Assembly: GCA_902778055.1 (NCBI GenBank)
Contig: CACYWL010000024.1
Span: 1-32,857, forward strand
Source of the DNA: an uncultured Eubacteriales bacterium
GTDB lineage: Bacteria > Bacillota > Clostridia > Christensenellales > Aristaeellaceae
DNA: 32,857 nt
Direction of reading: 5' to 3'
Shown: positions 20,473-28,238 of the stretch, piece by piece
Layout: each line of letters begins with the position of its first letter
Numbering within the stretch: position 1 is the first letter of the stretch
Made by a program: the position numbers and the translations under genes
The notes under the pieces: model-generated
Told to the model about the DNA's origin: nothing
The model's input: only the letters and a program-made list of their open reading frames with translations
Databases searched by the model: none

Positions 20473-20721
20473 ATGAATCTCAGGGAGTTGATTGGCACTC
20501 TTCGTGACGAAGGCTATTCTCAGGCAAATGCCGAAGCGCGTGTATGTCAGGATGTTGTTCTGAAAGCGATTGACGAAAGTGCTTTTTCCAACCATATCAC
20601 CGTAAAGGGTGGCGTGGTCATGCACAGTATCACCGGCGATGCAAGGAGGGCCAGGAACGATAGGGACGGTCCTTTTCGTTCCCAAAAAAAGACATCCTGC
20701 AGACTCGCATTGAGTCAGTAG
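20473..20721 (+). pseudogene. AbiEii toxin truncated by repeat
   Basis: The ATG at 20473 (GGAGGTG at the end of the antitoxin gene) starts MNLRELIGTLRDEGYSQANA and runs through ITVKGGVVMHSITGDARRA. KGG and (G)D.RRA are the conserved lead-in to the catalytic T-x-D-x-D of AbiEii nucleotidyltransferases. At that exact point the sequence enters a GGGAACG element (20653-20683) and the frame reads the repeat, stopping at 20721. More than two thirds of a normal AbiEii, including the metal-binding aspartates, is gone. The toxin is therefore inactive. The truncation junction is the repeat edge, with a terminator of the neighbouring GH18 gene beginning directly after it. Confidence 0.8.
20653..20683 (+). 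repeat. GGGAACG element at abiEii break point
   Basis: Near-perfect copy (left arm AGGAACG). Toxin homology ends at its left edge, and the minus-strand terminator of the GH18 gene starts at its right edge. Confidence 0.93.
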
Positions 20722-20726
20722 GATGC
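20684..20726 (-). terminator. Terminator of GH18 gene
   Basis: On the minus strand GCATCCT...GACTC-AATGC-GAGTC...AGGATGT is followed by TTTTTTT, about 55 bases past the GH18 stop. Strong intrinsic terminator with one internal mismatch block. Confidence 0.85.
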
Positions 20727-20780
20727 CCTTCATTCCTTCCTTAAGACTGAGACTGGGAAACGGTTCCCCCTCTCATTTTC

Positions 20781-21812
20781 TTACTTCCCTTCTCCCTGCC
20801 TGATTCCCTGATACAGCGTATCCAGCAGCTTTCCGGTCGTATCGCAGTGATGCTCCCAGTAGAAGATGCCCGCATAGCCCTCGCGGTTCACATAATCGCA
20901 TTTTTCCTTCAGGCTGCGGGGATCATCAAAGGAGATGAAGGTGCTCCCGTCAAAGAGGAACGGCGCCTTCGCCTCCTCATCCCAGTAGCAGGTGAAGCCG
21001 TTCCGGTTGAGATAGTTTTCCTCCAGATCATCCCAGTGCGGCCCGTATCCCCCGCCGGATTTGGTCAGCTGAAGGAAGCCGTGATTCCGGTTCGGCACGT
21101 TCTCCCATTTCCGGGAATAAAACGCGCAGCCCATCAGCAGCTTTTCCTTCGGGACCCCGTTCGCGACGAACAGGCGGAGCGCCTGATCGCAGCTGTTCCG
21201 GAAATAGTCGCCGGTGGAGCTGTACAGCTGGGTATGATGGCCCGAAAGGGCATGGAATCCGCATTTCAGATCATAGGTCATGAGGTTGATGAAATCCAGA
21301 ACCTCTGAAACCGCCGGAAGATCCACGCTGGCCGCGTAATAGACATCCGCCCCCGCCGCAATGGACAGCAGCGGCTTTTTCCCGGGAACGGCGTCCAGGG
21401 CCCTGCGGATGGCCCGCAGCGTCTCCGTGAAATTGTCCCGGTCCATGGGAGAGGAATCCTGGAAATTGCTGGGAACGCAGGGGTACTCCCAGTCCAGGTC
21501 CACCCCGTCGTATCCGTGCTTCGTCACCAGCTCCGCGCAGCTCTCCGCGAAGACCTGGCGCAGGTGCGGATCCGCGCAGACCGTCGTGAAGGCGTTGTTC
21601 TCCCCGCTGTTGTTCACCAGGGACAGCAGAATTCGGATCTCCGGATTCCAGCCGCGGATCTCCTCCAGATGTTCATGAATCGGATGATCCCAGAGAATCG
21701 TCCCATCCATGCGCAGCTTTCCGAAAGCCACGCAGATATGGGTCAGCTTTTCCGCGTCCTCCTGGGTAATCCTGGCCCCTTCCGCCGCATATCCGAGAAT
21801 ATACTTGCTCAT
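20781..21812 (-). CDS. GH18-family glycoside hydrolase (chitinase-like), cytoplasmic
   Basis: This 343-residue GH18 catalytic domain includes the signature YDGVDLDWEYP, with the catalytic acid Glu109 in D-x-x-D-x-D-x-E, the downstream FINLMTYDL substrate strand (Tyr and Asp that help substrate-assisted catalysis), and the closing strand YAGIFYWEHHCD. GH18 enzymes cleave beta-1,4-N-acetylglucosamine links in chitin, peptidoglycan-related or N-glycan oligosaccharides. There is no signal peptide, so it acts on imported oligosaccharides or is released by lysis. AAGGAGG seven bases before the ATG fixes the start. It lies 56 bp downstream of the TIR-NagB/HAD pair on the same strand and may be co-transcribed, an interesting link given the amino-sugar-type domain there. 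Confidence 0.92.
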   Translation of the reverse strand: MSKYILGYAAEGARITQEDAEKLTHICVAFGKLRMDGTILWDHPIHEHLEEIRGWNPEIRILLSLVNNSGENNAFTTVCADPHLRQVFAESCAELVTKHGYDGVDLDWEYPCVPSNFQDSSPMDRDNFTETLRAIRRALDAVPGKKPLLSIAAGADVYYAASVDLPAVSEVLDFINLMTYDLKCGFHALSGHHTQLYSSTGDYFRNSCDQALRLFVANGVPKEKLLMGCAFYSRKWENVPNRNHGFLQLTKSGGGYGPHWDDLEENYLNRNGFTCYWDEEAKAPFLFDGSTFISFDDPRSLKEKCDYVNREGYAGIFYWEHHCDTTGKLLDTLYQGIRQGEGK

Positions 21813-21868
21813 TTTCTTTCCTCCTTCGAGACAGGGGAGACGGTTCTTCTGTCCTGCCTCCCTGCATT

Positions 21869-22585
21869 CTAAAACAGTTTCAATAAATCCCTGTAGGACG
21901 AAACAATGTCCAGCTCCCTGATTCTTGTTTTGAAACGGTTTCTCTTCTTCTCTGTCGGGGCAAAAGGAATAAACCGTATATCAGCTGCCACAGAGGCATC
22001 ATAATCCCTCAATGTATCGCCTATGAAGCAGAGATCACCGGGTGCAATTTCCATTTCCTCCGCTGCTTGAAACAAAGACCATGGGTTGGGTTTCATCCAA
22101 TCAGGATGAAGCCCCAATCGCCCGCAGATCGGAATTTCCTTCAGAATGGCGAATGTGTCAAATCGATTCTCTTTGTCTGCGGTAAAACTCGTAATTTGAT
22201 CGCTCAAAAACCTGGACACGCATTCTTCTGAATTGTTGGTCGAAATGCCGATTTTATACCCTTTTTCAAGCGATGTTGTTATAAATTCGATGCAATGGTC
22301 AATCACCAGACAGGTTTCCAAAGCAGACATTTCCGCTCGTTTCAGAATCTCATCCGCTGACTGAAAGGCCTCCGACATACGTACCCTGTCGTCGAGCTGA
22401 CTTTGAATCACATCAAAGACATCAAAAGCATCATGATCGCTGCTGAAAGAAACGCCAAAGGTTTCCATTTTGTCCTTTAAGCAAAGAATTGTATCACGAA
22501 GATCAAAGCCATAGAACAGCCGGCACATGGTACCGTCAAAGTCAAGAATGATCCCCTTTTTTTCCTTCAGTCCCCAATAATCCAT
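21869..22585 (-). CDS. HAD-superfamily phosphatase coupled to TIR-NagB
   Basis: This 238-residue HAD hydrolase has all four motifs: LDFDGTMC (nucleophile and acid Asp pair), GISTNNSE (motif II), MKPNPWSLF (motif III Lys) and CFIGDTLRDYDA (motif IV). The layout with a helical cap after motif I resembles phosphoglycolate phosphatase-type enzymes that act on small sugar phosphates or nucleotides. Its ATG at 22585 lies inside the end of the TIR-NagB gene (19-base overlap, another frame), with AGAAGAGG seven bases upstream, so the two are translationally coupled and probably function together. Dephosphorylation of a product or ligand of the partner is an inference. AT-rich like its partner. Confidence 0.85.
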   Translation of the reverse strand: MDYWGLKEKKGIILDFDGTMCRLFYGFDLRDTILCLKDKMETFGVSFSSDHDAFDVFDVIQSQLDDRVRMSEAFQSADEILKRAEMSALETCLVIDHCIEFITTSLEKGYKIGISTNNSEECVSRFLSDQITSFTADKENRFDTFAILKEIPICGRLGLHPDWMKPNPWSLFQAAEEMEIAPGDLCFIGDTLRDYDASVAADIRFIPFAPTEKKRNRFKTRIRELDIVSSYRDLLKLF

Positions 22586-23853
22586 TTTGCAGCCTCTTCT
22601 GGTTTTTTAATCTCCGACTCCAAACCGGTGAGTTTTGCTTCCTGCAGCACTTTTAAGGTCGTAATGACGTAAGCGTTCGGATGATTTCTCAGTATTGTTG
22701 CTGGAATACCTGCCGTGATAGGCCCGTTAAAAAGGCGATGAAGTATATTTGCCTTTTGAATATCAAAAGCCAGGATTAAAAGGATTTCCGATGATAAAGC
22801 AGTTCCAAGTCCTATTGACAGAATTGATTTGGATGGTTGATTTGGATCTATGTATTTTTTGCTGTGTTCTCCAACTTCAAGTACCCTTGGCGCATCGTCA
22901 ACAATATCATCAATATCCTCATAGGTTCCGACTTCATATGCCAGTATTTCTCCAACCGGCGAAACCGATACCGCATGGACGGAGGGAGGATATAGCCGAA
23001 TGATCTTTTGAGCTGTCTTTACCGGATCGCTGTCCATATAGATTCCGGATAACAGGTGAAGGTTTTCTTCGCAGGGTCCCTTTCCCCTCTTTTCGAGAGG
23101 AGTGATCAGCATATCAATAATATGTCTGGTCCGGCTTGTCTCGTGACCCGTCCATACACCGAATGTTTCGGTATCAGAGATGATATGGGCGTCTCCAAAC
23201 GGACAACCTTCATATTCATTCGAAATTCTGACCATGGATCGGAAAAGCATGGTTGCCGAACGGCCGGTAGGTAAAACAACAGATGAATCCGGATTGCGGT
23301 TTGCCATTCCAAAATATACTCTCGCCGCACATTCCGCAGCATCCCGATCGTTTTCGAAGGCCAGAATGCCCTTCGACCATAAGGACAGGTGTTCTTCTGA
23401 AGGGCGTGCGGAAGGGGCGCTGCTGATTTCTGGCTGTTCTGACACAGACGAAATGTATTCGGAAGAAATATCCCTGACCAGCTTTTCCAGAGTATCATCC
23501 CGGGCATCGAGCCAGTCAAGCCATTGTGTCGATGAGAGATAATAACTGAGATTGTTGGGTTCTACTCTCTCGATTCGAAGCCAGAATACAGGCTTTTTAT
23601 ACTTGTCCGCCAACGAAAGCTCCCGCTTTATCTGTTTGCTTGAGTCAGCCTGAGCGCAAAACAGCAAAATGACAGCTTTGCAATCTCTTATGGCATCGTG
23701 AATTGCCTTATCCCACTCCTCCCCGGAGCGAATATCTCTGGGAGCATACCAGCACTGAAGTCCGTTTTTTTCCAGGTATCTGGAGAGGTGAGTTACCAGA
23801 TCCACCTTGCTGGAATGATGGCTGATAAAAATACTGCTGTCATTTGTTTTCAT
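22567..23853 (-). CDS. TIR domain fused to NagB-like (glucosamine-6-phosphate isomerase fold) domain
   Basis: This 428-residue protein begins with a TIR domain (about 5-135): IFISHHSSKVDLV, CWYAPRDIRSGEEWDKAI and SSKQIKRELSLA, where Glu78 is at the NADase catalytic position. A short linker (136-150) leads to a domain of about 260 residues that aligns with NagB: VVLPTGRSATMLF (NagB LPTGGTP phosphate loop), SDTETFGVWTGHE (NMDEYVGLPKEH), SVSPVGEILAYE (GVGNDGHIAFNE), SIGLGTALSSEILLILAF (TVGVGTLLDAEEVMILVLG), a conserved Lys (DIQKAN) and TILRNHPNAYVI. The deaminase catalytic residues are replaced (D72 to T, D141 to V, H143 to E, by E. coli numbering), so the domain may sense a sugar phosphate rather than convert it. 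GGAGG precedes the ATG by about eight bases. Confidence 0.85.
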   Translation of the reverse strand: MKTNDSSIFISHHSSKVDLVTHLSRYLEKNGLQCWYAPRDIRSGEEWDKAIHDAIRDCKAVILLFCAQADSSKQIKRELSLADKYKKPVFWLRIERVEPNNLSYYLSSTQWLDWLDARDDTLEKLVRDISSEYISSVSEQPEISSAPSARPSEEHLSLWSKGILAFENDRDAAECAARVYFGMANRNPDSSVVLPTGRSATMLFRSMVRISNEYEGCPFGDAHIISDTETFGVWTGHETSRTRHIIDMLITPLEKRGKGPCEENLHLLSGIYMDSDPVKTAQKIIRLYPPSVHAVSVSPVGEILAYEVGTYEDIDDIVDDAPRVLEVGEHSKKYIDPNQPSKSILSIGLGTALSSEILLILAFDIQKANILHRLFNGPITAGIPATILRNHPNAYVITTLKVLQEAKLTGLESEIKKPEEAAKWIIGD

Positions 23854-23866
23854 CAGTCAAGCCTCC

Positions 23867-24040
23867 TTATTCGATGATTCGGCTGAGCATCTTCATCGAA
23901 TGCTTAATCATTTCTTCATTCTCACACTGAAAGCAATCGAAGACATCGGTTAAATCCTGAGCAGAAACTCTTCCTGATCTCCATGCCCAAAGAATGCTCC
24001 ATCTACATTTATATATTTTATCACATATTGATTGTTTATT
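23867..24040 (-). pseudogene. Short ORF remnant without a normal start codon
   Basis: Directly upstream of the TIR-NagB gene a minus-strand frame of up to 58 codons reads KIYKCRWSILWAWRSGRVSA and then QDLTDVFDCFQCENEEMIKHSMKMLSRIIE before TAA at 23867-23869. Its sequence looks protein-like, and it ends four bases before the GGAGG of the next gene, as an upstream operon gene would. No ATG, GTG or TTG is in frame before the internal Met codons, only ATA. Either it is the decayed 3' end of an operon partner, or it uses a rare ATA start, or it is chance. Confidence 0.35.
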
Positions 24041-24269
24041 CTACTAAAACTATTTCAAAAGGCAGAAAGCCGCGGGAAGAAGACACGCAGTCAGACAGAA
24101 GTTTCCAATCCTGTCCTCAAATGGACAAGCGTTTTTTTTCGTGGTAAGATTTCATAGCAGGCGGAGCGGCGTCCAGGCGATAAGAAGCACTCGCTGAACA
24201 CCGTATCTGAAATACCTTCCCCCATCAAAGAGCAATTCGAAGGCAGAATTCGTTTTCATCAGGAGGATC
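24041..24269. other. Intergenic region, divergent
   Basis: This region lies between the leftward TIR operon and the rightward GH5 gene. A short stem TGTCC/GGACA (24112-24127) followed by eight T residues (24132-24139) looks like a weak plus-strand terminator or attenuator in a GH5 leader. No repeat copy is here and no coding frame is evident. Confidence 0.35.
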
Positions 24270-25406
24270 ATGAAAATGAAAAAGACAGCGGTATATCTCC
24301 TTCTTCTGTGCATCATAGCCTCTTTCGGACTGACCGGGCCTGCCGCCCGGGCTGAGGAAAAAGCCGAATCGGCCGGGAAAGCCCTCCGCAACATGGTCCT
24401 CGGCTGGAATCTCGGAAACACCTTCGATGCCACCGGGGACTGGATCCTGCAGAACACCAAAGGAAAAAGTCAGGATTTTGAAACTGCCTGGGGAAACCCG
24501 ATGACGCCTGACGGACTGATGTCCAGAATCAAGGCGCTGGGATTCAACGCAGTCCGGATCCCGGTCACCTGGCAATACCATATCAATTCACACGGAAACA
24601 TTGACAGAGCCTGGCTCAAAAGAATCCGGCAGGTGGTGGATCAGGCGCTGGGCGCGGATCTCTACTGCATCATCAATGTTCATCATGACACCGGCTCGGA
24701 TTACGGATGGCTCCATGCTTCCGCCTCCGACTATGAAGCGCACAGGCGCCAGTTTGCTTCCATCTGGCGGCAGATCGCGAAGTATTTCAAGAATTATCCG
24801 GACAGGCTTCTCTTTGAAGGCTTCAATGAAATGCTCGACAACAACAACGAATGGAGCTATCCTTCCGCGGAGGCCAATCAGTATATCAACGCCTATAACC
24901 AGCTGTTCGTCGATACCGTCAGGGACACCGGCGGCAGAAACACCGACCGGAACCTTGTCGTCACAACCTATGCCGCCGCCGTTACCGATGAAGCGCTCCG
25001 CGGATTCGACCTTCCCAGAGACTCCGTCTGGGATCATCTGATCGCGGAAGTCCATTTCTATGGCCCGGTCGAATTCACCCACGACTGGCCCGGAACCTGG
25101 ACAGGACCGGAAAGCGTCTATTCGCCCTATGTGGAGCAGATTGTGGACGACGCCTTTGCCCGGATCGGGAATTATTTCGGAAAGACCCCGCTGATCATCG
25201 GGGAGTTCGGCACATGCAACAAGGGAAACACGAAGGAAAGGATCAAATGGTGCACCAGTGTTATTGCGAAAGCAAAAAGCATCGGCGCGGTCTGCTTTCT
25301 CTGGGACAACGGTCTCGAAAGCTCGATGGGCCTGATCGACCGTGTCGGAAAGAACGATCCTTTCCCGGAGATCGTCTCTGCCTGTGTTGAGGCCGCGACA
25401 AAATGA
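24270..25406 (+). CDS. Secreted GH5 endo-beta-glucanase
   Basis: A signal peptide (1-28, cleavage near ARA-EE) is followed by one GH5 domain. Motifs in order: MVLGWNLGNTFDA, VRIPVTWQYH (with Arg), IINVHHD, LLFEGFNEML (acid/base Glu187) and PLIIGEFGTCN (nucleophile Glu312). At 378 residues it is a plain catalytic module with no carbohydrate-binding or dockerin domain. GH5 members of this type cleave cellulose or mixed-linkage glucans; the exact substrate is uncertain. AGGAGG lies three bases before the ATG at 24270 and nine before the in-frame ATG at 24276, so the second Met may be the true start. It ends in TGA, and the repeat copy begins at the very next base. Confidence 0.93.
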   Translation: MKMKKTAVYLLLLCIIASFGLTGPAARAEEKAESAGKALRNMVLGWNLGNTFDATGDWILQNTKGKSQDFETAWGNPMTPDGLMSRIKALGFNAVRIPVTWQYHINSHGNIDRAWLKRIRQVVDQALGADLYCIINVHHDTGSDYGWLHASASDYEAHRRQFASIWRQIAKYFKNYPDRLLFEGFNEMLDNNNEWSYPSAEANQYINAYNQLFVDTVRDTGGRNTDRNLVVTTYAAAVTDEALRGFDLPRDSVWDHLIAEVHFYGPVEFTHDWPGTWTGPESVYSPYVEQIVDDAFARIGNYFGKTPLIIGEFGTCNKGNTKERIKWCTSVIAKAKSIGAVCFLWDNGLESSMGLIDRVGKNDPFPEIVSACVEAATK

Positions 25407-25437
25407 GGGAACGATAGGGACGGTCCTTTTCGTTCCC
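25407..25437 (+). repeat. GGGAACG element directly after GH5 stop
   Basis: Perfect copy starting at the base after TGA. Here the gene has its own stop, yet the repeat is in the same orientation as those that supply stops. Confidence 0.95.
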
Positions 25438-25484
25438 ACCCTCTCTTTCTCCCCTTCAAAATCCTTTCTTTTTTCATGACCTCG

Positions 25485-25493
25485 TGCTATAAT
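25485..25493 (+). promoter_or_regulatory. Extended -10 promoter of sstT block
   Basis: TGCTATAAT (TG-N-TATAAT) gives a leader of about 110 bases before sstT; no clear -35 box is seen. Confidence 0.6.
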
Positions 25494-25610
25494 CAGGAAA
25501 CTTGGAGACCGCAGTCGTTCATACAGAAATCTGACAGGGCGGCTGTTGTAAAAAGCTATTCTGATCATTGCTTCCCCAGTCGGAAATGAAAACCGAAAGG
25601 AGTCTTTCCC

Positions 25611-26837
25611 ATGAAAGCAATCGGCAAAATCTGGAACGGAACCTCTCTGATCGTCAAAATCCTGATCGGGCTGGTGCTCGGAACCCTGTTCGGGCTCCTG
25701 ACGCCGCAGGCGACCTTCCTGACCATTCTGGGCGATCTGTTCGTCGGCGCCCTGAAGGGCATCGCGCCTCTGCTGGTGTTCGTGCTGGTCATCAGCTCCC
25801 TGGCCAACGCCTCCGGCGGCATCGGCAAGCGCTTCACGACGGTGATCGCGCTGTATCTGGCCAGCACGCTGATCGCGGCCGTTCTGGCCGTCGTCGCCAG
25901 CTTCCTGTTCCCCATCTCGATCGAGCTGGCCACCGGCAGCATTTCTTCCACCCCTCCCGGAGGCCTTCTGGAAATCTTCCAGTCCATTCTGGCCAATATC
26001 GTACAGAATCCCATCACCGCCATCGGCACCGCCAACTATGTCGGCGTGCTGGCCTGGGCGGTGATGCTGGGGCTCGCGTTCAAGACCTTCGCTTCCCCGA
26101 ATCTCAAGCTCTCCCTGCAGAACATTTCCGACGCAGTGTCCCAGGTGGTCCGCTGGATCATCGGCCTGGCGCCCTTCGGCATTCTCGGCCTCGTGTATAC
26201 GGCGGTTTCCACCAGCGGCCTCTCCATCTTCGCGGATTACGGCAGGCTGTTGCTCCTGCTCGTCGGAACCATGGTCTTCGTAACCCTCGTCAGCAATCCC
26301 CTCATCGTGGGTCTGATCCTTCGCCGCAATCCCTATCCGCTGGTCTTCAAATGCCTGCGTGAAAGCGGCCTGACCGCCTTCTTCACCAGAAGCTCCGCCG
26401 CCAATATTCCCGTGAACATGTCCCTGTGTGAGCGGCTGGGCCTGGACAAGGATTTCTATTCCGTGTCGATTCCCCTCGGCGCGACGATCAACATGGACGG
26501 CGCCGCCGTGGTCATCACGATCATGACGCTGGCCGCCGCGCATACGCTGGGCGTCAGCGTATCCTTTGTCAGCGCGATTGTGCTCAGCATCCTGGCCACC
26601 CTCGGCGCCTGCGGCACCTCCGGCGTGGCCGGCGGTTCCCTGCTGCTGATCCCGATGGCCTGCTCCATGTTCGGCATCAATAATGACATTGCCATGCAGG
26701 TCGTGGCGGTGGGCTTTATCATCAGCGTCATCCAGGACTCCTGCGAGACGGCCATCAACTCCTCCGGCGATGTGCTGTTTACCGCGACCGCGGAGTTCCG
26801 GGAATGGATCAAGCAGGGCCGGAAGCTTCCCCTGTAA
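25611..26837 (+). CDS. sstT: Serine/threonine:sodium symporter SstT
   Basis: This 408-residue member of the dicarboxylate/amino acid:cation symporter family has eight or more membrane helices and re-entrant loops. Signature segments are LKGIAPLLVFVLVISSLANA, TAFFTRSSAANIPVNM (serine-rich loop), GATINMDGAAVVI (the family NMDG motif that binds Na and substrate) and a late helix-rich stretch LGACGTSGVAGGSLLLIPM. These match SstT, which imports L-serine and L-threonine with Na. AAAGGAG eight bases before the ATG fixes the start. An L-serine dehydratase gene follows 45 bp downstream, so serine import and deamination are linked. Confidence 0.9.
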   Translation: MKAIGKIWNGTSLIVKILIGLVLGTLFGLLTPQATFLTILGDLFVGALKGIAPLLVFVLVISSLANASGGIGKRFTTVIALYLASTLIAAVLAVVASFLFPISIELATGSISSTPPGGLLEIFQSILANIVQNPITAIGTANYVGVLAWAVMLGLAFKTFASPNLKLSLQNISDAVSQVVRWIIGLAPFGILGLVYTAVSTSGLSIFADYGRLLLLLVGTMVFVTLVSNPLIVGLILRRNPYPLVFKCLRESGLTAFFTRSSAANIPVNMSLCERLGLDKDFYSVSIPLGATINMDGAAVVITIMTLAAAHTLGVSVSFVSAIVLSILATLGACGTSGVAGGSLLLIPMACSMFGINNDIAMQVVAVGFIISVIQDSCETAINSSGDVLFTATAEFREWIKQGRKLPL

Positions 26838-26882
26838 GTACCCCGCACAGAATTCAACAGCAAAATAAACCGACGGAGGCAA

Positions 26883-28100
26883 ATGGGTATGAAATCCATC
26901 CAGGAAATTTTCAAGATTGGCAAGGGGCCGTCCAGCTCCCATACGATCGGGCCGGAGCGGGCGGCGACGCTGTTTAAAAACGAACATCCCGACGCGGACG
27001 GCTATCGGGTCATCCTCTATGAATCCCTGAGCAAAACCGGGAAGGGCCACGGCACGGACCGGGTGCTGCGGGAGGTGCTTTCCCCGAAGCCGACGGAGAT
27101 CGTCTTTTCGGAGGAATCGCCCGCGGATCTGCCCCATCCGAATACCATGGACTTTGAAGCCCTCCGCGACGGCCAGGTCACGGACCGGCTGCGGGTGCTG
27201 TCCGTCGGCGGCGGGGATATCCGCGTGGAGGGGCAGCCCGGGCGCGAGCCTCCGGAGGTCTATCCGGAGAACACCTATGCCGAGGTGGAGCAGTTCCTGC
27301 GCTTCCGCGGCCTGAATCTGGCGGAGTATGTGGCTTTCAACGAGGGAGAGGAAATCTGGCCCTTCCTCGGGAAGGTCTGGGACGCGATGAAAAACGCCAT
27401 CGAGGAAGGGCTCCATCGGGAGGGCGAGCTGCCCGGCGGCCTGCATATTCTGCGGAAGGCGAAGCTGCTCTACAGCCAAAGCCCCGAGAACGAGCTGCCC
27501 CAGGTGCGCGAATGCCGAATCCTCTCGGCCTACGCCTTCGCGGTCAGCGAGCAGAACGCGGACTGCGGCACGATCGTCACCGCGCCGACCTGCGGCTCCT
27601 GCGGCATTCTGCCCGCGGTGCTGCGCTACGCCCAGGAAACCAACGGCTTCTCCGATGAGCATATCCTGCACGGCCTCGCCGTCGCGGGTCTTTTCGGCAA
27701 TATCATCAAGCGGAACGCTTCGATTTCCGGCGCGGAATGCGGCTGCCAGGCCGAGGTGGGCTCGGCCTGCTCCATGGCCGCCGCGGCGCTGGCCTATCTT
27801 TACGGACACAACACCAACCAGATTCAGCACGCGGCGGAAATCGCCCTGGAGCATCATCTGGGCCTGACCTGCGACCCCATCTGCGGGCTCGTGCAGGTGC
27901 CCTGCATCGAGCGCAACGCCGTCGCCGCGAAGCGGGCCATGGATGCCTGCGATCTGGCCAGCTTCCTCGGAGATACGCAGCGGATCTCCTTTGATATCGT
28001 TGTTCGAACGATGTACGAAACGGGCATCAGCATGAACCAGCGCTTCCGCGAAACCGCGGAAGGCGGCCTGGCCAAGATGTTCGAGCGCCGCAGGAGATAA
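26883..28100 (+). CDS. sdaA: L-serine ammonia-lyase, single chain, Fe-S
   Basis: This 405-residue single-chain L-serine dehydratase has an N-terminal beta domain, KIGKGPSSSHTIGPERAA, then a catalytic alpha domain with TAPTCGSCGILPAVLRY and AECGCQAEVGSACSMAAAALAY. Their cysteines hold the 4Fe-4S cluster that activates serine for elimination to pyruvate and ammonia. GGAGG lies three bases before the ATG at 26883 and nine before the in-frame ATG at 26889, so the start may be the latter (MKSIQEIF). It is placed between the serine importer and a CstA-type carrier, the likely route for the pyruvate produced. Confidence 0.92.
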   Translation: MGMKSIQEIFKIGKGPSSSHTIGPERAATLFKNEHPDADGYRVILYESLSKTGKGHGTDRVLREVLSPKPTEIVFSEESPADLPHPNTMDFEALRDGQVTDRLRVLSVGGGDIRVEGQPGREPPEVYPENTYAEVEQFLRFRGLNLAEYVAFNEGEEIWPFLGKVWDAMKNAIEEGLHREGELPGGLHILRKAKLLYSQSPENELPQVRECRILSAYAFAVSEQNADCGTIVTAPTCGSCGILPAVLRYAQETNGFSDEHILHGLAVAGLFGNIIKRNASISGAECGCQAEVGSACSMAAAALAYLYGHNTNQIQHAAEIALEHHLGLTCDPICGLVQVPCIERNAVAAKRAMDACDLASFLGDTQRISFDIVVRTMYETGISMNQRFRETAEGGLAKMFERRRR

Positions 28101-28101
28101 A

Positions 28102-28141
28102 GGCACAGGAAAACAGGTTGAAGAGCGTTTCCGCCTGTGCC
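28102..28141 (+). terminator. Hairpin after sdaA
   Basis: GGCACAGG and CCTGTGCC are exact complements around a 24-base loop, beginning one base after the sdaA stop. No T tract follows, so this is more likely an mRNA-stabilising or processing stem than a terminator. Confidence 0.4.
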
Positions 28142-28238
28142 GGGGCCGCGAAATACGGCGGAGGACGGAGAGCAGGAATTGGGATCATCCCTGTAGAATT
28201 AGCGTTTTGTTCAATTTAGCACTTTAAGGAGTTCGACT

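Noticed and set aside
24588..28106. Very long minus-strand open frame opposite GH5, sstT and sdaA
   Set aside because: Three recognisable genes lie on the other strand; the frame is open only because of GC-rich codon structure, and part of it reads through a repeat copy.
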